DNA of 64,000 nucleotides from Delphinapterus leucas (lineage: Eukaryota > Chordata > Mammalia > Artiodactyla > Monodontidae), in the NCBI RefSeq assembly GCF_002288925.2, contig NW_022098021.1, positions 32,745,203 to 32,809,202 of the forward strand. The letters run 5' to 3'. This document shows, one piece after another, positions 12,300 through 24,488 of the stretch (position 1 is its first letter; every line of letters starts with the position of its first letter). Under the pieces are notes generated by a model, which searched no databases, was not told where the DNA came from, and was given only the letters and a program-made list of their open reading frames with translations. Position numbers and translations under genes: made by a program.

Positions 12300-13430
12300 T
12301 CACTATGAACTGACACGGCATGCTTATCAGAACATATTTTGAAGTGGAAAAATTAGAAAAGAATATCTGTAGTATAATACTTTATATATTATAAAAGAGA
12401 AATAAGAAAATATACATATATCTGTTTAGTTGTACAGGAAGACACAGGAAGGAATAACCAGGAACTAATGAGACTATCCCTTCCAGGGATGAAAGGGAAC
12501 ATAGTAGATAAGATGGGGGAGTAGGACACCTAAGAGAAAGGACGGTAAGTGACAAGTCTCAGGATACACCTTTTTGTATAGTTCAGATTTTTGGAACTAT
12601 GGTGATGTTTCATATACTCATAAAGAAGAAAATCAAGAACAATGGGAAGAAAATCCTAAAATGAAATGAATCCAAATACAAATGGATTTCAAATGGATAA
12701 TAATGGCAGAGAAATAAGCAAGAATATGAAATTTGAAGGTGTGGTTTTGGGAGGGGGGTATTTAGATAGATACAGAGACAGAGAGATACATAAATAGATA
12801 AAGATAGGGAATGAAATATATGTAAGATCCATGTCTGTATACACATATCATGTGTTTTCCACATATGGATATATATATATTATATATGTATACGTTATAC
12901 ATACATATATGCAATATCCAAATATGCACACTATATATACGTGTCATACATACAAGCATATACATGTATGTATGTATGTCTACATGCACATACATACACA
13001 TGTTTATGTCCTAGCTCTGCCTGAAGGGCCTAGAAGTAAAGCCATCCTATTAGTAGAAGACCTAGAACCCAGATAATGATTTTTAAATTGCATTCTCCAC
13101 AAAAAGGATAAGGGCTAGGACAGAACAAGATGATCTTGGAAGATTTATGCAAGACAGTAAGGAAGTGCTCAAAGAATGAAGGGGATATGCCGAAGGACAG
13201 AAGGACTGGCTTGAAAGGGTTTCTACTGGTCAAATATAAAGGGGGGGTAGGGGATGTAGAGTGACTGCTGAAAGGACATGTAGTCTCCTTTGCGGCTGAT
13301 GAAAATGTTCTGGAACTAGATGGTAGCAATGTTTGTACAACACTGTGAAGATAATAAATGCCAATGAATTGTACACTATAAAATGGTTAAAATGATGAAT
13401 TTTATATCACCACAAGAAACTTTTTAAAAA
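12300..13430 (+). mobile_element. Old L1 3' region
   Basis: The right end (13300-13430) is a recognisable L1 3' UTR: GTTCTGGAACTAGATGGTAG, then CAATGAATTGTACACTATAA and AAATGGTTAAAATGATGAAT. The left part (12300-12765) has the TTGGAACTATGGTGATGTTT type of old L1 3' sequence. A TA/CA microsatellite lies between at 12868-12985. The left limit is uncertain. Confidence 0.55.
12868..12990. repeat. TA/CATA microsatellite
   Basis: A mixed TATATA, ACATACATA and (GTAT)n tract inside old L1 sequence, giving long spurious Tyr/Ile/His-rich frames on both strands. Confidence 0.9.
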
Positions 13431-13760
13431 TTTATAAAACAGAAAAAAATAAATTTGTTCTGTTAGAAGTCAGAACAGGAAATATCTTGGGGAGGAGGAA
13501 GGGGAATGACTGGGACACTGGAGCTTGCTACTGCAGTCCTAGCTCTCCAGCTGAGTCCTGATTACATGGGTGCATTTACTCTGTAATAGTTTATCTAGCA
13601 CTAGACTAAAGATATGTGGACTTTATGAATGTAGAGTACTAAAAAGCCATTTTCAAATTTGCTAAGTTTGATGCCTTATGCTATTTCTAAGGTTAGACAG
13701 GTACATGCAAATGGAATTCCTTTTAAATCTTTAATTTACATTTAAAAATCATGCCATTTA

Positions 13761-15899
13761 GGAGGAGCTTCAAGATGGCGGAAGAGTAAGACGTGGAGAT
13801 CACCTTCCTCCCCACAAATACATCAAACATACATCTACATGTGGAACAACACCTACAGAACACCTACTGAATGCTAGCAGAAGACCTCAGACCTCCCAAA
13901 AGGCAAGAAACTCCCCACATACCTGGGTAGGGCAAAAGAAAAAACAGAGACAAAAGAATAGAGAAGGGGGCTTCCCTGGTGGCGCAGTGGTTGGGAGTCC
14001 GCCTGCCGATGCAGGGGACACGGGTTCGTGCCCCGGTCCAGGAGGATCCCACATGCCGCGGAGCAGCTGGGCCCCTGGGCCATGGCCGCTGGGCCTGTGC
14101 GTCCGGAGCCTGTGCTCCGCAACGGGAGAGGCTGCGATGGTGAGAGGCCCGTGTACCACAAAAAATAAAATAAAATAAAATATGGACGGGACCTGCACCA
14201 GTGGAAGGGAGCTGTTAAGGAGGAAAGGTTTCTACACAATAGGAAGCCACTTTGCAGGCGGAGACTGCGGTGGTGGAAGGGGGAACCTTCGAAGCCACGG
14301 AGGAGAGCGCAACAACAGGGGTGCAGAGGGCAAAGCGGAGAGATTCCCGCACAGAGAATCGGTGCCGACCAGCATTCACCAGCCCGAAAGGCTTCTCTGC
14401 TCACCGGCCAAGATGGGTGGGGGCTGGGAGCTGAGGCTCGGGCTTCGGAGGTCAGATCCCAGGGAGAGAACTAGGGTTGGCTGCCTGAACACAGCCTAAA
14501 GGGGGCTAGTGTGCCACAGCTAGCCAGGAGAGAGTCCGGGAAAAAGTCTGGAGCTGCCGAAGAGGCAAGACATTTTTTCCTCCCTCTTTGTTTCCTGGTG
14601 CACGAGGAGAGGAGATTAAGAGCGCAAACCCCAGAGACGGGCATGGGACGCTAAGGCTGCTGCTGCTGCCACCAAGAAGCCTGTGTGCAAGCACAGGTCA
14701 CTCCCCACACCTCCCCTCCCAGGAGCCTGTGCAGCCGACCACTGCCAGGGTCCCGTGATCCACGGACAACTTCCCCAGGAGAACTCACAGCGTGCCTCAC
14801 GCTGGTGCAACGTCACGCTGGCCTCTGCCACCGCAGGCTCGCCCCACATCCGTACCCCTCCCTCCCCACGGCCTCAGTGAGAGAGAGCCCCAGAAACAGC
14901 TGCTCCTTTAACCCCATCCTGTCTGAATGAAGAACAGACGGCCTCAGGTGACCTACACACAGACGCAGGTCCAAATCCAAAGCTGAACCTCAGGTGCTGT
15001 GCAAACAAAGAAGAGAAAGAGAAATCTCTCCCAGCAGCATCAGGAGCAGCGGATTAAATCTGCAGAATCAACTTGATGTACCCCGCATCTGTGGAATACC
15101 TGAATAGACAATGAATCATCCCAAATTGAGGAGGTGGACTTTGGGAGCAACTATATATATATGCTTTTTCCCTTTTCCTCTTTTTATGAGTGTGTATCTG
15201 TATGCTTCTGTGTGATTTTGTCTGTATAGCTTTGCTATTACCATTTCTCCTAGGGTTCTGTCTCTCCGTTTTTTTTTTTAATTACTTTTTTAAAATATTT
15301 TTTTAATAATTATTTTTTTTTACTTTAATACTTTATTTTATCTTATTTCATTTCATCTTCTTCTTCCTTTCTTTCTTTCTTTTTCTCCCTTTTATTCTGA
15401 GCCGTGGGGATGACAGGCTCTTGGTGCTCCAGCCAGGCATCAGGCCTGTGCCTCTGAGGTGGCAGAGTCAAGATCAGGACACTGGTCCACAAGAGGCCGC
15501 CCAGCTTCACGGAATATAAAACGGTGAAAATCTCCCAGAGATCTCCATCTCAACACCAAGACGCAGCTCCACGCAACAACCAGCAAGCTACAGTGCTGGA
15601 CACCCTATGCCAAACAACTACCAAGACAGGAACACAACCCCACCCATTAGCAGAGAGGCTGCCTAAAATCATAATAAGGCCAGAGAAACCCCAAAACACA
15701 CCAGCAGACGTGGACCTGCCCACTACAAAGACAATATCCACCCTCACCCACCAGAAAACAGGCACTAGCCCCCTCCACCAGGAAGCCTACAACACCCACT
15801 GAACCAAATTAACCTACTGGGGACAGACACCAAAAACACCGGGAACTATAAACCTGCAGCCTGTGAAGAGGAGACACCAAATACAGTAAGTTAAGCAAA
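13761..15899 (+). promoter_or_regulatory. L1 5' UTR with internal promoter region
   Basis: This segment lies between the L1 5' end and ORF1. It begins with the AAGATGGCG motif near 13772, reminiscent of the YY1 site that positions L1 transcription starts. A G+C- and CpG-rich stretch follows at about 14200-14900, then a pyrimidine-rich low-complexity tract at 15270-15390 (runs of T and CTTT). A CHR SINE interrupts it at 13968-14180, about 207 bp downstream of the start, which would probably disturb promoter function (inference). Confidence 0.7.
13968..14180 (+). mobile_element. CHR SINE nested in the L1 5' UTR
   Basis: A tRNA-derived SINE begins GGGCTTCCCTGGTGGCGCAG, contains box B-like GGTTCGTGCCC, and ends in a patterned A-rich tail (AAAATAAAATAAAAT). 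It interrupts the L1 5' UTR, so it inserted after that L1, or into its source. A clear target duplication could not be assigned. Sequence is close to the other 210-bp CHR copies in the window. Confidence 0.9.
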
Positions 15900-16853
15900 A
15901 TGAGAAGACAGAGAAACACACAGCAGATGAAGGAGCAAGGCGAAAACACACCAGACCTAACAAATGAAGAGGAAATAGGCAGTCTACCTGAAAAAGAATT
16001 CAGAATACTGATAATAAAGATGATCCAAAAATTTGGAAATAGAACGAAGAAAATACAAGAAACGTTTAACGAGGACCTAGAAGAACTAAAGAGCAAACAA
16101 ACAGTTATGAACAACACAATAAATGAAATTAAAAATTCTCTAGAAGGGATCAATAGCAGAATAACTGAGGCAGAAGAACAGATAAGTGACCTGGAAGATA
16201 AAATAGTGGAAATATCTACTGCACAGTAGAATAAAGAAAAAAGAATGAAAAGAATTGAGGACAGTCTCAGAGACCTCTGGGACAACATTAAATGCACCAA
16301 CATTCGAATTACAGGGGTCCCAGAAGAAGAAGAGAAAAAGAAAGGGACTGAGAAAATATTTGAAGAGATTATAGTTGAAAACTTCCCTAATATGGGAAAG
16401 GAAACAGTTAATCAAGTCCAGGAAACACAGAGAGTCCCATACAGGATAAATCCAAGGAGAAACACGCCAAGACACATACTAATCAAACTATCAAAAATGA
16501 AATACAAAGAAAAAATATTAAAAGCAGCAAGGGAAAAACAACAAATAACACACAAGGGAATCCCCATAAGGTTAACAGCTGATCTTTCAGCAGAAACTCT
16601 GCAAGCCAGAAGGGAATGGCAGGACATATTTAAAGCTATGAAGGAAAAAAACCTACAATCAAGATTACTCTACCCAGCAAGGATCTCATTCAGATTTGAC
16701 AGAAAAATTAAAACCTTTACAGACAAGCAAAATCTAAGAGAATACAGCACCAGCTCTACAACAAATGCTAAAGGAACTTCTCTAGGCAGGAAACACAAGA
16801 GAAGGAAAAGACCTACAATAACAAACCCAAAACAATTAAGAAAATGGGAATAG
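15900..16853 (+). pseudogene. L1 ORF1 (RNA-binding chaperone), broken by one stop
   Basis: ORF1 encodes the trimeric RNA-binding protein of the L1 ribonucleoprotein. The frame from ATG at 15900 to TAG at 16851-16853 spans 318 codons including the stop, near the usual length for the family. A single in-frame TAG at 16227-16229 splits it into 109- and roughly 207-codon parts. The first part holds an acidic, Glu/Lys-rich heptad-like coiled coil (ending EEQISDLEDKIVEI). The second has the RRM-type region with NIRITGVPEEEE and, towards its end, the C-terminal domain with ARREWQDIFKAMKEK and LLYPARISF. The break falls near the end of the coiled coil. No full-length product is expected. Confidence 0.9.
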
Positions 16854-19800
16854 AACCATACATATCAATAATTACCTTAAATGTAAATGGATCAAATGCT
16901 TCAACCAAAAGACATAGACTGGCTGAATGGATACAAAAACAAGATCTGTATATATGCTGTCTATGAGGGACCCACTTCAGACCTAGGGACACATACAGAC
17001 TGAAAGTGAGGGGATGGAAAAAGATATTCCATGCAAATGGAAATCAAAAGAAAGCTGGAGCAGCAATTCTCATATCAGACAAAATAGACTTTAAAACAAA
17101 GACTATTACAAGAGACAAAGGAGGACACTACATAATGATCAAGGGATCAATCCAAGAAGAAGATGTAACAATTATAAATATTTATGCATCCAACATAGGA
17201 GCACCTCAACACACAAGGCAAATACTAACAGCCATAAATGGTGAAATCAACAGTAACACAATTATAGTAGGGGACTTTAACACCCCACTTTCACCGATGG
17301 ACATATCATCCAAAATGAAAATAAATAAGGAAACAAGCTTAAAATGATACATTAAACAAGATGGACTTAACTGATATTTATAGGACATTCCATCCAAAAA
17401 CAACAGAATAGACATTCTTGTCAAGTGCTCATGGAACATTCTCCAGGATAGATCACATCTTGGGTCACAAATCAAGCCTCGAAAACTTTAAGAAAATTGA
17501 AATCGTATCAGGTATCTTTTCCAACCACAATGCTATGAGACTAGATATCAATTACAGGGAAAAATCGGTAAAAAAATACAAACACATGGAGGTTATCAAT
17601 ACACTACTTAATAACCAAGAGATCACTGAAGAAATCAAAGAGGCAAGCAAAAAATACCTAGAAACAAATGACAATGAAAACACGACAACCCAAAACCTAT
17701 GGGATGCAGCAAAATCAGTTCTAAGAGGGAAGTTTATAGCAATACAATTCTACCTTAAGAAACAAGAAACATCTCAAATGAACAACCTAACCTTACACCT
17801 AAAAAATTAGAGAAAGAAGAAACAAAAAACCCCAAAGTTAGCAGAAGGAAAGAAATCATAAAGAGCGGATCAGAAATAAATGAAAATGAAATGAAGGAAA
17901 CGATAGCAAAAATCAGTAAAATTAAAAGCTGGTTCTTTAAAAGGATAAACAAAATTGATAAACCATTAGCCAGATTCATCAAGAAAAAAAGGAAGAAGAC
18001 TTAAATCAACAAAATTAGAAATGAAAAAGAAGTAACAACTGACATTGCAGAAATACAAAGGATCATGAGAGATTACTACAAGCAACTCTATGCCAAAAAA
18101 ATGGACAACCTGGAAGAAATGGACAAATTCATAGAATTGCACAACCTTCTCAGACTGAACCAGGAAGAAACAGAAAATATGAACAGACCAATCACAAGTA
18201 ATGAAATTGAAACTGTGATTTAAAATCTTGCAACAAACAAAAGCCCAGGACCAGACGGCTTCACAGGCGAATTCTATCAAACATTTAGAGAAGAGCTAAC
18301 ACCTATCCTTCTCAAACTCTTCCAAAATATAGCAGAGAGAGGAACACTCCCAAACTCATTCTACGAGGCCACCATCACCCTGAAACCACAACCAGACAAA
18401 GATGTCACAAAGAAGAAAACTACAGGCCAATATCACTGATGAACATAGATGCAAAAATCCTCAACAAAACACTGAGCAAACAGAATCTAACAGCACATTA
18501 AAAGGATCATACACCATGATCAAGTGGGGTTTATCCCAGGAATGCAAGGATTCTTCAATATATGCAAATCAATCAATGTGATACACCATATTAACAAATT
18601 GAAGGAGAAAAACCATATGATCATCTCAATAGATGCAAAGAAAGCTTTTGATAAAATTCAACACCTATTTATGATAAAAACCCTCCAGAAAGTAGGCATA
18701 GAGGGAACTTTCCTCAACATAATAAAGGCCATATATGACAAACCTACAGCCAACATCATCCTCAATGGTGAAAAACTGAAACCATTTCCACTAATATCAG
18801 GAACAAGACAAGGTTGCCCACTCTCACCACTATTATTCAACATAGTTTTGGAAGTTTTAGCCACAGCAATCAGAGAAGAAAAAGAAATAAAAGGAATCCA
18901 AATTGGAAAAGAAGAAGTAAAGCTGTCACTGCAGATGACTTGATACTATACATAGAGAATCCTAAAGATGCTACCAGAAAACTACTCGAGCTAATCAATG
19001 AATTTGGTAAAGTACCAGGATACAAAATTAATGCACAGAAATCTCTGGCATTCCTATACACTAAGGATGAGAAATCTGAAAGTGAAATCAAGAAAACACT
19101 CCCATTTACCATTGCAACAAAAAGAATAAAATACCTAGACATAAACCTACCTAAGGAGACAAAAGACCTGTATGCAGAAAATTATAAGACACTGATGAAA
19201 GAAATTAAAGATGATACAAATAGATGGAGAGATATACCACGGTCTTGGATTGGAAGAATCAACATTGTGAAAATGACTATACTACCCAAAGCAATCTACA
19301 GATTCAATGCAATCCCTATCAAACTACCACTGGCATTTTTCACAGAACTACAACAAGAAATTTCACAATTTGTATGGAAACACAAAAGACCCCGAATAGC
19401 CAAAGCAATCTTGAGAAAGAAAAACAGAGCTGGAGGAATCAGGCTCCCTGACTTCAGACTCTACTACGAAGCTACAGTAATCAAGACAGTATGGTACTGG
19501 CACAAAAACAGAAATATAGATCAGTGGAACAGGATGGAAAGCCCAGAGATAAACTCACGCACATATGGGCACCTTATCTTTGATAAAGGAGGGGAGAATA
19601 TACAGTGGAGTTAAGACCACCTCTTCAATAAGTGGTGCTGGGAAAACTGGACAGCTACATGTTAAAGAATGAAATTAGAACACTCCCTAACACCATACAC
19701 AAAAATAAACTCAAAACGGATTAAAGACCTAAATGTAAGGCCAGACACTATAAAACTCTTAGAGGAAAATATAGGCAGAACACTTTATGACATAAATCAC

Positions 19801-20400
19801 AGCAAGATCCTTTTTGACCCACCTCCTAGAGAAATGGAAATAAAAACAAAAATAAACAAATGGGACCTAATAAAACTTAAAAGCTTTTGCACAGCAAAGG
19901 AAACCATAAACAAGACGAAAGAAAAGACAACACTTAGAAAGGGAGAAAATATTTGCAAATGAAGCAACTGACAAAGCATTAATCTCATTTACAAGCAGCT
20001 CATGCAGCTCAATATCAAAAAATCAAACAACCCAATCCAAAAATGGGCAGAAAACCTAAATAGACATTTCTCCAAAAAGATATACAGATTGCAAATAAAC
20101 ACATGAAAGGATGCTCAACATCACTAATCATTAGAGAAATGCAAATCAAAACTACAATGAGGTATCACCTCACACTGGTCAGAATGGTTATCATCAAAAA
20201 ATGTAAAACAATAAATGTTGGAGAGGGTGTGGAGAAAAGGGAACCCTCTTGCACTGTTGGTGGGAATGTAAATTGATACAGCCACTCTGGAGAATAGTAT
20301 GGAGGTTCCTTAAAAAACTAAAAATAGAACTACCATACGACCCAGCAATCCCACTACTGGGCATATACCCTGAGAAAACCATAATTCAAAAATAGTCATG
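16844..20400 (+). pseudogene. L1 ORF2 (endonuclease/reverse transcriptase), several frameshifts
   Basis: ORF2 provides the endonuclease and reverse transcriptase for target-primed insertion. The ATG at 16844 overlaps the last 10 bases of ORF1. Endonuclease motifs are visible: LNVNG near the start, GDFN near 17267 and SRIDHILG near 17441. A TGA at 16964-16966 and a frame change around 17340-17420 break this domain. Reverse-transcriptase motifs [10 protein letters not shown] (about 18631) and [14 protein letters not shown] (about 18802) are in one frame (18524-18943). The catalytic FADD motif is destroyed by what looks like a 4-bp deletion at about 18930, after which the protein continues in another frame (to 19614, then 19669-19962). 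C-terminal homology continues to roughly 20400-20550. The 3' limit is approximate. Confidence 0.88.
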
Positions 20401-21018
20401 TACCAAAATGTTCACTGCAGCTCTAGTTAGCCAGGACATGGAAGCTACCTAAGTGTCCATCAACAGATGAATGGATAAAGAAGATGTGGCACATATATAC
20501 AATGGAATATTAGCCATAAAAAGAAACGAAACTGAGTTATTTGTAGTGAGGTGGATGGACCTAGATTCTGTCATACAGAGTAAAGTCAGAAAGAGAAAAA
20601 TAAATACTGTATGCTGACACGTATATATGGAATATAAAAATAATAATAATGGTCATGAAGAACCTAGGGGCAAGACGGGAATAAAGACACAGACTTACTA
20701 GAGAATGGACTTGAGTATACGGGGAGGGGGAAGGGTAAGCTGGGACTAAGTGAGAGAGTGGCATGGATACATATACCCTACCAAACTTAAAACAGATAGC
20801 TAGTGGGAAGCAGCCACATAGCACAGGGAGATCAGCTGGGTGCTTTGTGACCACCTAGAGGGGTGGGATAGGGAGGGTGGGAGGGAGGGAGACGCAAGAG
20901 GGAAGAGATATGGGGACATATGTATATGTATAGCTGATTAATTTTGTTATAAAGCAGAAAGTAACACACCATTGTAAAGCAATTATACTCCAATAAAGAT
21001 GTTAAAAAATGCCATTTA

Positions 21019-22364
21019 AAATATTTTAAACAGAATATAGTATATTTCCCTGCTAAAACATTAAATTAAATGAAAAAATTACACTAAGTCAAATAAGGCC
21101 AACTTGTTTTTATTTAGCATCTTCAGTATATTTTTTGGAACTGGGGGGAAAAAAGCCCAAATTTGGGAGTGGAGGGAGCTGATTAAATAAACATGGATGT
21201 TCTAATTTGCCAGTCTCTGTTTGATGGTTCAATGAAGGATAAAGATTTATTTGGCATATCTGAACAGAAAGAAAAAAATGTGCTGATGCTCTTAGTCATT
21301 GTTTCCTTATCTTCTTTACTGTGTTGATTATTTTTATGTAGAAAGAAAAAACACAACAAAACTTCACTGGGCATTTACCGAAAAAGGCTGTAGTGGGATG
21401 AGGGGTTAGAAAACACCAGCTGTTCCAGTCTTTAAAATTAGGCAATTTGTTTTTCCACCACTCCAGGTAATTACACAATTATTTGCCTCCACAATTCTGA
21501 ATACTACTTTCAAGTGTCACTGTCACATTTATAGTGTAAGCCCATCTTCCTTTGTTTCTTCTTTCTTTTTCTTGATTTATAGAAGAAAACCACCCTGCCT
21601 CTTCATATATACATGCTAGCCTACAAGTCTAATCTGTTTATGTTAGTAAAAAGCTCAAAAACATATAACAGCGCAAAATCTAATACACTTCTGAGATTAT
21701 TCTTCTTATAAATAACATTAACAGCTAAGTATAGGACAAAAATAAATAGCAGAGACGAAGAAACAAGATCTTTGCATCAGAATCACATTCCACTGTGACC
21801 TATGATTTCCTCAGTGTAAAATATTTACAGTGCTTATAGAGTGGAGGAAGCTGTGCAACTGAAACACACTTGAAATATACCTGTATTATCTGATTTTGTC
21901 ATAATAAATAAATATTCCCTTCTCTTAAATTATGTTTTAAAGCTGTGCAGTATACAGATCAAAGCAAAGGAAAGGAAGGAAGGACTCACATTCTGTAGAG
22001 TGGGTGAGAGAAGGAGCCACATGAACTAATGAATTCATCAAAATGAGGAGAAGCAACTCAAGTCCAAAAGGGGTTATATGTTCACCCTCCTTGAAACTAA
22101 GTATATAGATATGAAAAGGCTGAAACTGTCTCAAATTTCTTAGTATTTCCCAGGATCCCTGGCCTTATTATGTTCTAAGCAGATACTATATAAATGCTTC
22201 TTAAATAAATGAGAAAGTAAAGAGGGTAATGGATCTGAATTGACTGAGCAACTTCTGTGCTCCTGCTAACATCCAAAAAAGGTTAAAAACTTTGATAGTA
22301 GCACGATAACAATTTTAGAAGTTGATAATTTCTAGGATGTTCTATAAAACCTATCTATCCATCT
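21019..22364. other. Intron, unique sequence
   Basis: The sequence right of the L1 target duplication has no feature I could support; small frames only. Confidence 0.5.
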
Positions 22365-22985
22365 AAGAATTGATTCAATAATAACCATCTGTATCTTTTA
22401 TGTACCAACCATTATTATGAACACTGAGACTCAAAATCAAGTTAGGAGAAAATCCTGTCCATGAGGTGCTCGTCATCAGGCAAGAAAGAGCATCTAAACA
22501 GTTGTAAGATGGGGGAGGCTGGATATGAATCCATTCTCAATAAGCAGAAGGGAGGATGTCCCAACTGTCATGTGGATAATCAGGGAAGGCTGCCCATTGG
22601 AGATCATTCAAGAACCAAATCTTAAAGGATGGGGAATGCAAAGTAGAATAATACAGACAACAGTTAGGTGAAAGGGCCAGTGCCTTTCAGGAACTACATG
22701 TCTATATACATCACTGGTGGTGTAGGGAGGAGAGAGAATGCAGTCAGAAAATACACAGGAACCAGAACACACAAGGTGCCTACTTCACACCAAGGAAAGT
22801 AGACTTTCACCCACATATAATAGGAAGTCACTGCAGAATTGGAAATAAAATACAATAAGCTGTATGTTAGACAGATACTCTGGCAATAGTGAGGAAGGCA
22901 GAATGTGAGCCTCTAGAACGCTTATAAGTTTAGAGAGACAAGGCCAGTTCAGAACTTGTAAGATAGAACTCATCTTCTCAGCTCT
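22365..22985 (-). mobile_element. L2 3' region
   Basis: TGTACCAACCATTATTATGA, AAATCCTGTCCATGAGGTGC, GGAAGGCTGCCCATTGGAGA, AGGGCCAGTGCCTTTCAGGA and CATATAATAGGAAGTCACTG are in the order expected for a reverse-orientation L2 3' region. Confidence 0.6.
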
Positions 22986-23007
22986 ATTATAACCTTAAAA
23001 AGAAGAG

Positions 23008-23075
23008 GCAGACAGACAGACAGAAAAGCAGAGAGAAGGAGAGAGAGGGAAGGAGGGAGGGATGAATGAATGAGT
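23008..23075. repeat. GACA/GGA simple repeat
   Basis: CAGACAGACAGACAG followed by GAGAGAGGGAAGGAGGGAGG and GATGAATGAATG; a purine-rich tract. Confidence 0.85.
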
Positions 23076-23479
23076 TACTAGAGTTGGTCACAAAAGTGTG
23101 TTCACCTCACATTAAGGAAACCTAACACGTTCGGTCTCCAAGGCACTTGAGACAAAATACAGGAAGAATCATTTCTCCTGTAATTAGACACAAAGGACTT
23201 TCTCTCTAAACATCCCACTCTTCTCAAAAATATTCAATGCTCTACCAAAGAAAAAATATATATATTTTTCCAAGCCTACCTTTTCAACCCCATATCCCAC
23301 TGTTCTCTTTCATAGGAACTTCACTGAAGACAAAAGAACAAATTCCCATCCACATGTGCACATCACAGTTTTCCCCACATACATGCATCTTTGCTGGTGT
23401 GTTTCCTACAGCCTGCTATACCTCCACATCCCTGCACCTCCATATGTTTAAATCCTACCTGTCCTCCATTCTTACTCAT

Positions 23480-23645
23480 GCCACCTTCCCATGAAAACCT
23501 CCAAATTCCCACTTTCTTATTCACTTATTTCTCCTATTGTACTTTAATTATTCTGCTTGGTTTCATTAACATATTTATACATTTTATGACTTCTACCAGA
23601 TTAAAAACTCCTTGGGAATAAGACAAATGTTGGCTTTATATGTTT
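23480..23645 (+). mobile_element. Possible L2 3' region
   Basis: AGATTAAAAACTCCTTGGGA and ATAAGACAAATGTTGGCTTT resemble the AGACTGTAAGCTCCTTGAGGGCAGG block of L2. The pyrimidine-rich segment from about 23255 may be the same element. Weak match. Confidence 0.4.
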
Positions 23646-23754
23646 ATATGCATCCCAGAAAACAGGAACTCAAACCATTTAAGAAATTTAAAAATCTTAC
23701 CTTCATCAAAACTATTAATACATTAGGGCAGTTGGTTAAAACAATAGTTACACT

Positions 23755-23845
23755 CATTCATTCATTCAAAAATATTTGCAGAGCATCTATTACATGCAGG
23801 CAGTGTTCTATAGGTTAAAAATAGTGAAATGAACAAAACCATCAA
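23755..23845 (-). mobile_element. L2 3' end
   Basis: ATTCATTCATTCAAAAATATTTGCAGAGC-type start, CATCTATTACATGCAGGCAG and TGTTCTATAGGTTAAAAATA are the reverse complement of the L2 terminus. Confidence 0.65.
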
Positions 23846-24164
23846 AACTTCCTATTAAGTTTTGGAAATATACTCTTGAGATTTTTACCTATTTGGTAGG
23901 TAATTCTTTCCTTCCCAGAGTAGTTCCAGTATCACTACTACTTAGACAGTGATTCAGCATATTTCCTTTCAACTACCTCCTAAACCTTTCCTTCAGGTAT
24001 CTACCAAGCACTGCCCCTCATGAACCTTATGGATAAATAAGAATATCTGTCCTGATAGAAAGGATAAACATGTCAGATTCTCAAACTCTGTGGTAGTCTG
24101 GAAGAATATGAACATAAATACTACTAGTAAAAAATAATTAATACAAGTTCCTCGTGTTCTCAGA

Positions 24165-24345
24165 CCCGACCTTATATTACATATTTATTGATTATCTGTC
24201 TCCTCTATTAAAGTACAGGCTACATGAGAGCAGGGATATGGTCAGCTTTGTTCATCAGAATAACCCTACTGCCTAGAACAGTGCCGGGCACAGAGCAGTA
24301 TTTCTTTAAAGAAAAAAAAAAAATGAATTAATGAATGGACGAATG
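24165..24345 (+). mobile_element. L2 3' end
   Basis: GTACAGGCTACATGAGAGCAG, GGATATGGTCAGCTTTGTTC, ACAGTGCCGGGCACAGAGCA and a GAATGAATGAGAG tail match the L2 plus-strand terminus well. Confidence 0.75.
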
Positions 24346-24488
24346 AATGAGAGTTAAACATCTCTATTATCCTAAGAGATACACTGGTACTATAATGACT
24401 CAAAATAAAGATCATGACTTGGAGACCAGCCCTGTGTCAATCCATCAACATTTTTCATCTCTGGACTGGATCTTAAAAAACAATTTTC

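Larger units (their letters stand above)
13761..21008 (+). mobile_element. Near full-length LINE-1, cetartiodactyl type, inactive
   Basis: A complete L1 architecture is visible: a 5' end beginning GGAGGAGCTTCAAGATGGCG, a G+C-rich 5' UTR, ORF1 at 15900-16853, ORF2 from 16844, a 3' UTR, and a short 3' end with CAATAAAGATG signal. The 10-bp target duplication ATGCCATTTA flanks it at 13751-13760 and 21009-21018. Total length is 7,248 bp, of which about 213 bp is a nested CHR SINE (13968-14180). The copy cannot move: ORF1 has an in-frame TAG, and ORF2 has a TGA near its start and at least three frameshifts. The tail is nearly devoid of a long A run. Many breaks appear to be private decay, so this is a moderately young, dead copy (inference). 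Confidence 0.93.

Noticed and set aside
12762..13076. Tyr/Ile/His-rich frames on both strands
   Set aside because: They are caused by TA/CATA microsatellite sequence.
13874..14404. 176-codon minus-strand frame
   Set aside because: It reads antisense through the nested CHR SINE and the G+C-rich L1 5' UTR; no independent gene signal.
15809..16303. 164-codon minus-strand hydrophobic frame
   Set aside because: It is the antisense shadow of L1 ORF1; A-rich sense DNA gives Phe/Ser/Leu-rich antisense frames.
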